A DNA stretch of 64,000 nucleotides, taken from the NCBI GenBank assembly GCA_029465975.1, contig CM055754.1, positions 8,709,929 to 8,773,928 of the forward strand. The letters are read 5' to 3'. This DNA is from Dallia pectoralis. Its lineage: Eukaryota; Chordata; Actinopteri; Esociformes; Umbridae. Every line of letters begins with the position of its first letter. Positions within the stretch are counted from its first letter, which is position 1. A program made the translations under genes and the position numbers. The notes below the pieces were generated by a model. It did no database searches, had not been told where the DNA came from, and saw nothing but the letters and a program-made list of their open reading frames with translations. Positions 63,906 through 64,000 of the stretch are shown here, piece by piece.

Positions 63906-64000
63906 CCTAGTAAATTGCTCTAAACAACATGTGCGTTGTGAACAAAATGTAGTGCATTAATAGGGGATAGATAATATTTTGGGATTGTATTTCACACTAA

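Larger units (their letters stand above)
60261..64000. other. Upstream flank of cdin1
   Basis: No coding exon is recognised on either strand. Mostly AT-rich unique sequence with two large CA microsatellites and a three-copy 78-bp repeat. The last 200 bp contain a candidate conserved element. Confidence 0.75.

Overview
The window is vertebrate nuclear DNA, almost certainly from a ray-finned fish. Evidence is GT-AG introns, abundant (CA)n microsatellites, decayed Tc1/mariner elements of fish type, and a split gene whose product is colinear with a human protein. There is no bacterial, viral or organellar gene content.

One protein-coding gene is supported: cdin1 (human CDIN1/C15orf41, codanin-1-interacting nuclease), on the minus strand. 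I assembled ten coding exons from 59,877 (ATG) down to 16,231. Their reading phases all agree and give 238 complete codons plus two bases of codon 239, without an insertion or deletion against the 281-residue human protein as I remember it. Only the terminal coding exon (about 42 residues and stop) is missing. I did not find it in positions 1-16,230, so it probably lies beyond the low-coordinate edge. The predicted PD-(D/E)XK nuclease signature (TPD, then IESK) is split between exons 9 and 10 and is intact. A probable promoter lies at about 59,900-60,260.

Layout from high to low coordinate: 60.3-64 kb is upstream flank with microsatellites; 59.9-60.3 kb is the promoter; 59,777-59,877 is exon 1; 38.3-59.8 kb is a 21-kb intron 1 holding transposon fossils and a 2.9-kb minisatellite; exons 2-5 fall at 38.3-32.7 kb; a 9-kb intron with further Tc1 fossils and a 43-bp minisatellite follows; exons 6-10 fall at 23.7-16.2 kb, with two large arrays in intron 7; 1-16.2 kb is the start of the last intron, with three more minisatellites and an interstitial telomeric repeat.

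The most unusual feature is seven separate minisatellites, together about 8.7 kb or 14% of the window, all inside introns of this one gene. Several carry a motif in every unit: an AGATAA GATA-type site, a GGGCGG GC box, dense CpG, an E-box, or a strand-pure purine tract. Between them lie stretches rich in TAATTA, TGACAG/CTGTCA and TGATTGAT motifs that look like conserved non-coding elements. In human, CDIN1 is next to MEIS2, so regulatory elements for that neighbour are a reasonable guess, but conservation could not be tested here. No previously undescribed gene system was found.
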